Positions 60,927 through 64,000 of a stretch of DNA of 64,000 nucleotides are shown one piece after another. The notes under the pieces were generated by a model that was given only the letters and a program-made list of their open reading frames with translations, made no database searches and had not been told where the DNA came from. How positions within the stretch are numbered: the first letter of the stretch is position 1; each line of letters opens with the position of its first letter. A program made the position numbers and the translations under genes. The stretch comes from CAVWCQ01 sp963753545 (lineage in GTDB: Bacteria > Chloroflexota > Anaerolineae > Aggregatilineales > Aggregatilineaceae), in NCBI GenBank assembly GCA_963753545.1, contig CAVWCQ010000011.1, positions 682,001 through 746,000 of the forward strand, read 5' to 3'.

Positions 60927-61143
60927 CGTTCCTCCTTGATCACTTAAAGTACATTATTAGGAGCAATTTACTCCCAACCGCTCTATGGTAGAGCAGAAGG
61001 GTTAAAGCATAAGAAAGCCGAGGTTAAATTTTCTGTCCCCAGCACAAAAATTGTATATCGAGATCAGGGATTGCACAACCTGGATGGACCACAGAGGCGG
61101 CCAAAGATCGCGACAACCAGAGGCTGCACGGTGCCGCCCCTGG
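60927..61143. other. Intergenic between tsaD and the sugar-binding gene
   Basis: 217 bases, somewhat AT-rich near 60950-61050. I see no gene, RNA or clear terminator. Promoter elements for the binding-protein gene may lie here. Confidence 0.45.
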
Positions 61144-62241
61144 CTACTCGTCTCCCTGAACTTCCACCAGATCGTCACGGGTCATCGTGTCCTTGATCGA
61201 AATCAGGGGCCACATGGGGCGGATGTCCATAGCGAGGTCATCACGGAAACCCTGGATGAAGCGGAAATAGCCCGCCGACGCGATCATCGCCGCGTTATCT
61301 CCGCACAGGCTGAGCGGCGGGTAGCGCACCGGGATCGGGCTGCGGCGCTGCATTTCTTTACGCAGACTCTGGTTGGCGCTCACTCCACCTGCGATCCAGA
61401 CCTCTGTTGCGTGATGTTCACTGGCAGCACGTATCGTCTTTTCGACCAGCACATCCACCACTGCCGCCTGGAAGCTCGCCGCTGCATCCGCGACATTGAC
61501 ATCGGGGCGCAACTGCGAAGAAGTCATACCCTCGCTTTTGGGCGCACGGGGACCCTCGTGCGGCGGCTGGACGGCGCGCAATACCGCCGTTTTGAGGCCC
61601 GAAAAGCTGAAGTTATACCCCTCACTCATCATGGCGCGGGGGAAGCGGTAAGCCTCCGGGTTGCCCTCTTTGGCGGCATCCTGGATTGACGGCCCGCCGG
61701 GATAGGGCAGCTTCAGCAGGCGCGCCACTTTGTCGAAAGCTTCGCCCGCCGCGTCATCAATAGTGCTGCCCAGCAGCGTATATTCGCCGTGCCCGGTAAT
61801 GAGCACAATCTCGCTGTGCCCGCCGGAGACGATCAGGCAGACCACCGGGAAGCGCACCGGATCGGCACTTTCGATCAGCCACAGCGAATAGACATGCCCT
61901 TCCAGGTGATTTACGCCAACGATGGGCAAACCCCGCCCCAAAGCGAGTCCCTTGGCGTAATTCATACCGACCAGCAGCGATCCGGCCAGCCCTGGCCCGC
62001 GTGTCACCGCCAGCAGATCGATATCTTCTAAGGTGACCTGCGCATCGTCCAGCGCCGCATGAACCACCGTGCTGATCGCTTCAATATGGGCGCGCGAGGC
62101 GACTTCGGGAAAGACGCCGCCGTACTGCGCGTGCAGCGCGATCTGCGAGGAGACAATACTCGACAGAATATGTTCCCCGTCTTCGATCACGGCGGCGGCG
62201 GTTTCGTCACAGGATGTTTCGATACCGAGAATCAGCGTCAT
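61144..62241 (-). CDS. tsaD: tRNA N6-threonylcarbamoyladenosine transferase TsaD
   Basis: About 365 residues from ATG 62241. The opening LILGIETSCDETAAAVIEDG, the metal-binding HAQYGGVFPEVASRAHIEA and GVNHLEGHVYSL, and the core SGGHSEIVLITGHGEYTLLGSTIDDAAGEAFDKVARLL are diagnostic. TsaD adds the threonylcarbamoyl group to A37 of ANN-decoding tRNAs. The M24 peptidase gene upstream ends 13 bases before it, so they may be co-transcribed. tsaB, tsaC and tsaE are not seen. Confidence 0.94.
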   Translation of the reverse strand: MTLILGIETSCDETAAAVIEDGEHILSSIVSSQIALHAQYGGVFPEVASRAHIEAISTVVHAALDDAQVTLEDIDLLAVTRGPGLAGSLLVGMNYAKGLALGRGLPIVGVNHLEGHVYSLWLIESADPVRFPVVCLIVSGGHSEIVLITGHGEYTLLGSTIDDAAGEAFDKVARLLKLPYPGGPSIQDAAKEGNPEAYRFPRAMMSEGYNFSFSGLKTAVLRAVQPPHEGPRAPKSEGMTSSQLRPDVNVADAAASFQAAVVDVLVEKTIRAASEHHATEVWIAGGVSANQSLRKEMQRRSPIPVRYPPLSLCGDNAAMIASAGYFRFIQGFRDDLAMDIRPMWPLISIKDTMTRDDLVEVQGDE

Positions 62242-62254
62242 CGGTTTTCCAGTT

Positions 62255-63515
62255 CTACTCTTCTTTGAGCGGTATAACCAGATCATACGGGCAGTCGGTC
62301 AGCGTTTCCAACTCACCCTTTTCGTTGAGACAGACGGTATCCTCGACGCGGATGCCGTAGCCCTTTTCCGGGTAATACAGCCCCGGCTCAATGGTGAAGA
62401 CGCTGCCCGCCTGCAAATGGTATTTTTCAGTAATCGTCGGGAAGTAGGGCGCTTCATGAACGTTTAGCCCCAGGCCGTGCGCCAGCGAATGCACGTAGCC
62501 CTCTGTTGTGCCGGGCGTATTGAGAACGGTTTTATGCCCCTTCGCCTCAAAAAACTCGCAGACCATCTTCTGCACATGGTTTGTGGGAATGCCCACCTTG
62601 CACGCTTCCAGAGAGCGGTCAAAGGCTTCCATCACGTCATTGTAGGCAGCCTGCGCTTCGGGCGTGGCATAGCCGATGCTCCACGTGCGCGTCATATCGT
62701 GGAAATACCCCTGCGGCAGGCGCGGGAACAGGTCAAAGACAATCGTCTCGCCCAGCCGCATCGCATCGGAATCGGTTCCCCGGCTGTGTGGTAGACCCGC
62801 GTCGCGCCCCTGGGCGAAGATCATGCCTTCCGGGTCTTCCAGGCCATGTTCAAAGAGGCGCTGCCGGACATACGCTTTCACGTCGCCAATCGTCAGCGGC
62901 GATCCGTCTTCTTTGACCACAACACCATCCTGGGCGCGGTGCGATCCAATCCAGTCGCGCGTGGCGCGCATCACCGCGCTGGATTCGCGGGCCGCGTGGC
63001 GAAGCTGTTCCATCTCGTCATGCCCCTTGGTCTCAAAGGCCACATCGAACAGCGCATTATGAACGCGGGCGGGTACAGGCTGGTACAGTTTGCCGGGCGG
63101 CGCGAGTTCGATGATATCGCTCAGGCCGTTGAGCAGCAGCGTGATCAGGTGATAGGTGCTGTGGACATCCGCCACGCCGTAAAAGGCCAGTTTGCCCCGT
63201 ACACCCAGCTTGTCAAAGATGCTGCGGAAATAGGCGACCGCAAAACCTTCGGTATCATTTTTGTGTTCCCTGGCTATCTCGCTGTAACCGAAATCCTCCA
63301 TGCTGTACGTCTTGACGCCGCCTTTAGCCGCCTCCTCAACTTCCATGCCGTTGGCGATCAGCACAGGCGGTTCGCCGCGCTTTTTGATCGACCATTCCGT
63401 GAAACTGCGCCCCGTTGGCAAGGTATGTGCGGTAAGGGTCTTCATTTTCGGTGGCTGGGATGAGCAGCGCATCGATTCCATCGGCTTCCATCAGGCGATC
63501 CAGGTCGGCTTTCAT
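62255..63515 (-). CDS. M24-family Xaa-Pro aminopeptidase-like protein (N-terminal frameshift)
   Basis: About 420 residues once repaired. The creatinase-like N-domain starts at ATG 63515 (KADLDRLMEADGIDALLIPATENEDPYRTYLANGAQFHG) and shifts near 63395. The rest is in frame. The catalytic pita-bread fold has metal ligands in VFDLFPRL, FHDMTRTW, HSLAHGLGLNVHE, FTIEPGLYY and GIRVEDTV. It removes N-terminal residues before proline. It sits just upstream of tsaD. Confidence 0.85.
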
Positions 63516-63524
63516 GAATTGCTC

Positions 63525-63947
63525 CTAGTTTTCAGGTTTGATGACGCCGCGCTCGTTCAGGCGCAGAAAGACTTCGATAATGGTCAGGCCAAGGGCCAGG
63601 AAAAAGGCAATGATTGGGTTGAGCACGCGCGGAATTTGCAGCCATGCGCAGGCCACCACAAACAGGCCGATCCACACGCTCTCCCGCAGGATCACGCCGC
63701 CAGCAAGCGGTGGTGCATCGGCGCGGTTGAAACGCACATTCAAAAAGCGCACAAAGGGCAGCACTGTTCCGGTCACAGCCAGATAGAGCAGCACAAAAAA
63801 CAGCCAGCGTGGAAAGGCCGTTGGCAGGGTCGTCGTCACCAGCAAATACAGTCCGCCCCAGCCGATCATGGACATGATCAGGGCGGCGGTCAGTGCCCCA
63901 GCGTGATCGGCTGGGGTATGGGGTTGTTCGTTTCGGCGTTCGCTCAT
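63525..63947 (-). CDS. Small multi-pass membrane protein
   Basis: About 140 residues from ATG 63947. A polar start (SERRNEQPHTPADHAG) is followed by four hydrophobic helices (ALTAALIMSMIGWGGLYLLV, WLFFVLLYLAVTGTVLPF, ESVWIGLFVVACAWLQI, NPIIAFFLALGLTIIEVFL). Family unknown. A promoter with TATAAT at 63960-63955 lies only 7 bases before the ATG, so the mRNA is likely leaderless. It ends 9 bases before the M24 gene start and may be the first gene of that operon. Confidence 0.75.
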   Translation of the reverse strand: MSERRNEQPHTPADHAGALTAALIMSMIGWGGLYLLVTTTLPTAFPRWLFFVLLYLAVTGTVLPFVRFLNVRFNRADAPPLAGGVILRESVWIGLFVVACAWLQIPRVLNPIIAFFLALGLTIIEVFLRLNERGVIKPEN

Positions 63948-63954
63948 GGGGTGA

Positions 63955-63983
63955 ATTATAGCCAGCCCGCCAGCCAGAACCAA
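63955..63983 (-). promoter_or_regulatory. Promoter giving a probably leaderless transcript
   Basis: TTGGTT (63983-63978), a 17-base spacer and TATAAT (63960-63955) on the minus strand. The expected start point falls on or next to the ATG at 63947. Confidence 0.65.
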
Positions 63984-64000
63984 CTTGTTTTTCTCCGTTT

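Noticed and set aside
1..64000. CRISPR array or cas genes
   Set aside because: No regularly spaced direct repeats of 24-40 bases and no Cas motif were seen.

Overview
The window reads as chromosome from a Chloroflexota bacterium, most likely of the Anaerolineae or Aggregatilineales type. This is inferred from family content, not from a marker gene. It holds a BTAD-type regulator with a fused ATPase, several GAF-PAS histidine kinases, a translin-family protein next to DUF3467, a RibY/ThiY-like ABC system, lipoprotein class B penicillin-binding proteins and an FHA-winged-helix fusion. G+C is moderate to high, except for an AT-rich patch near 4.3-4.4 kb.

Layout. 0.1-4.1 kb: an SPFH protein with two small genes, divergent from a BTAD/ATPase regulator. 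4.1-6.8 kb: an accessory stretch with orphan small genes, a near-perfect sigma70 promoter over a palindrome, a broken small gene, and a truncated parA joined to an IS3-type transposase tail. 6.8-15.9 kb: DinB protein, thioesterase, membrane proteins, a GAF-PAS kinase with a response regulator, DUF4331, and an ABC importer operon. 16-21.4 kb: a tandem pair of unrecognised paralogues, then clpC. 21.4-24.7 kb: a lipoprotein, a Pit phosphate permease divergent from its DUF47 partner, and tRNA-Arg(CCU). 24.7-37 kb (mostly minus strand): two tandem PBP2-like lipoproteins, Maf, DinB, FHA regulator, translin/DUF3467/ssb, two GNAT proteins and gatB. 37-48 kb: def, a radical SAM protein, ankyrin proteins, rny-recX, secreted hydrolases, DUF362 and recA. 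48-64 kb: tRNA-Gln(UUG), roadblock and response-regulator genes, a surface-sugar cluster (membrane protein, glycosyltransferase, WecD-like, WecE, methyltransferase), a GAF/kinase signalling pair, a sugar-binding protein, tsaD, an M24 peptidase and a small membrane protein.

The most novel material is non-coding. Three related intergenic loci (about 21.5, 24.4 and 46.8 kb) share the motif GTTAG[G/T]AAATGGTTAG. Two of them have a clear sigma70 promoter aligned at the same place, and terminators lie at the ends, so I propose a paralogous small-RNA family. A separate rod-shaped RNA candidate with its own promoter and terminator lies between gatB and a GNAT gene. A long hairpin-rich region ends in a strong terminator just before recX.

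A second theme is frame disruption. At least fourteen genes, including the housekeeping genes recA and rny, can be repaired by a single-base change. The glycosyltransferase near 52.3 kb needs about five. Single-copy essential genes are unlikely to be broken in a living cell, so most of these look like base-level assembly errors rather than true pseudogenes. Coordinates near the junctions should be read with that in mind.
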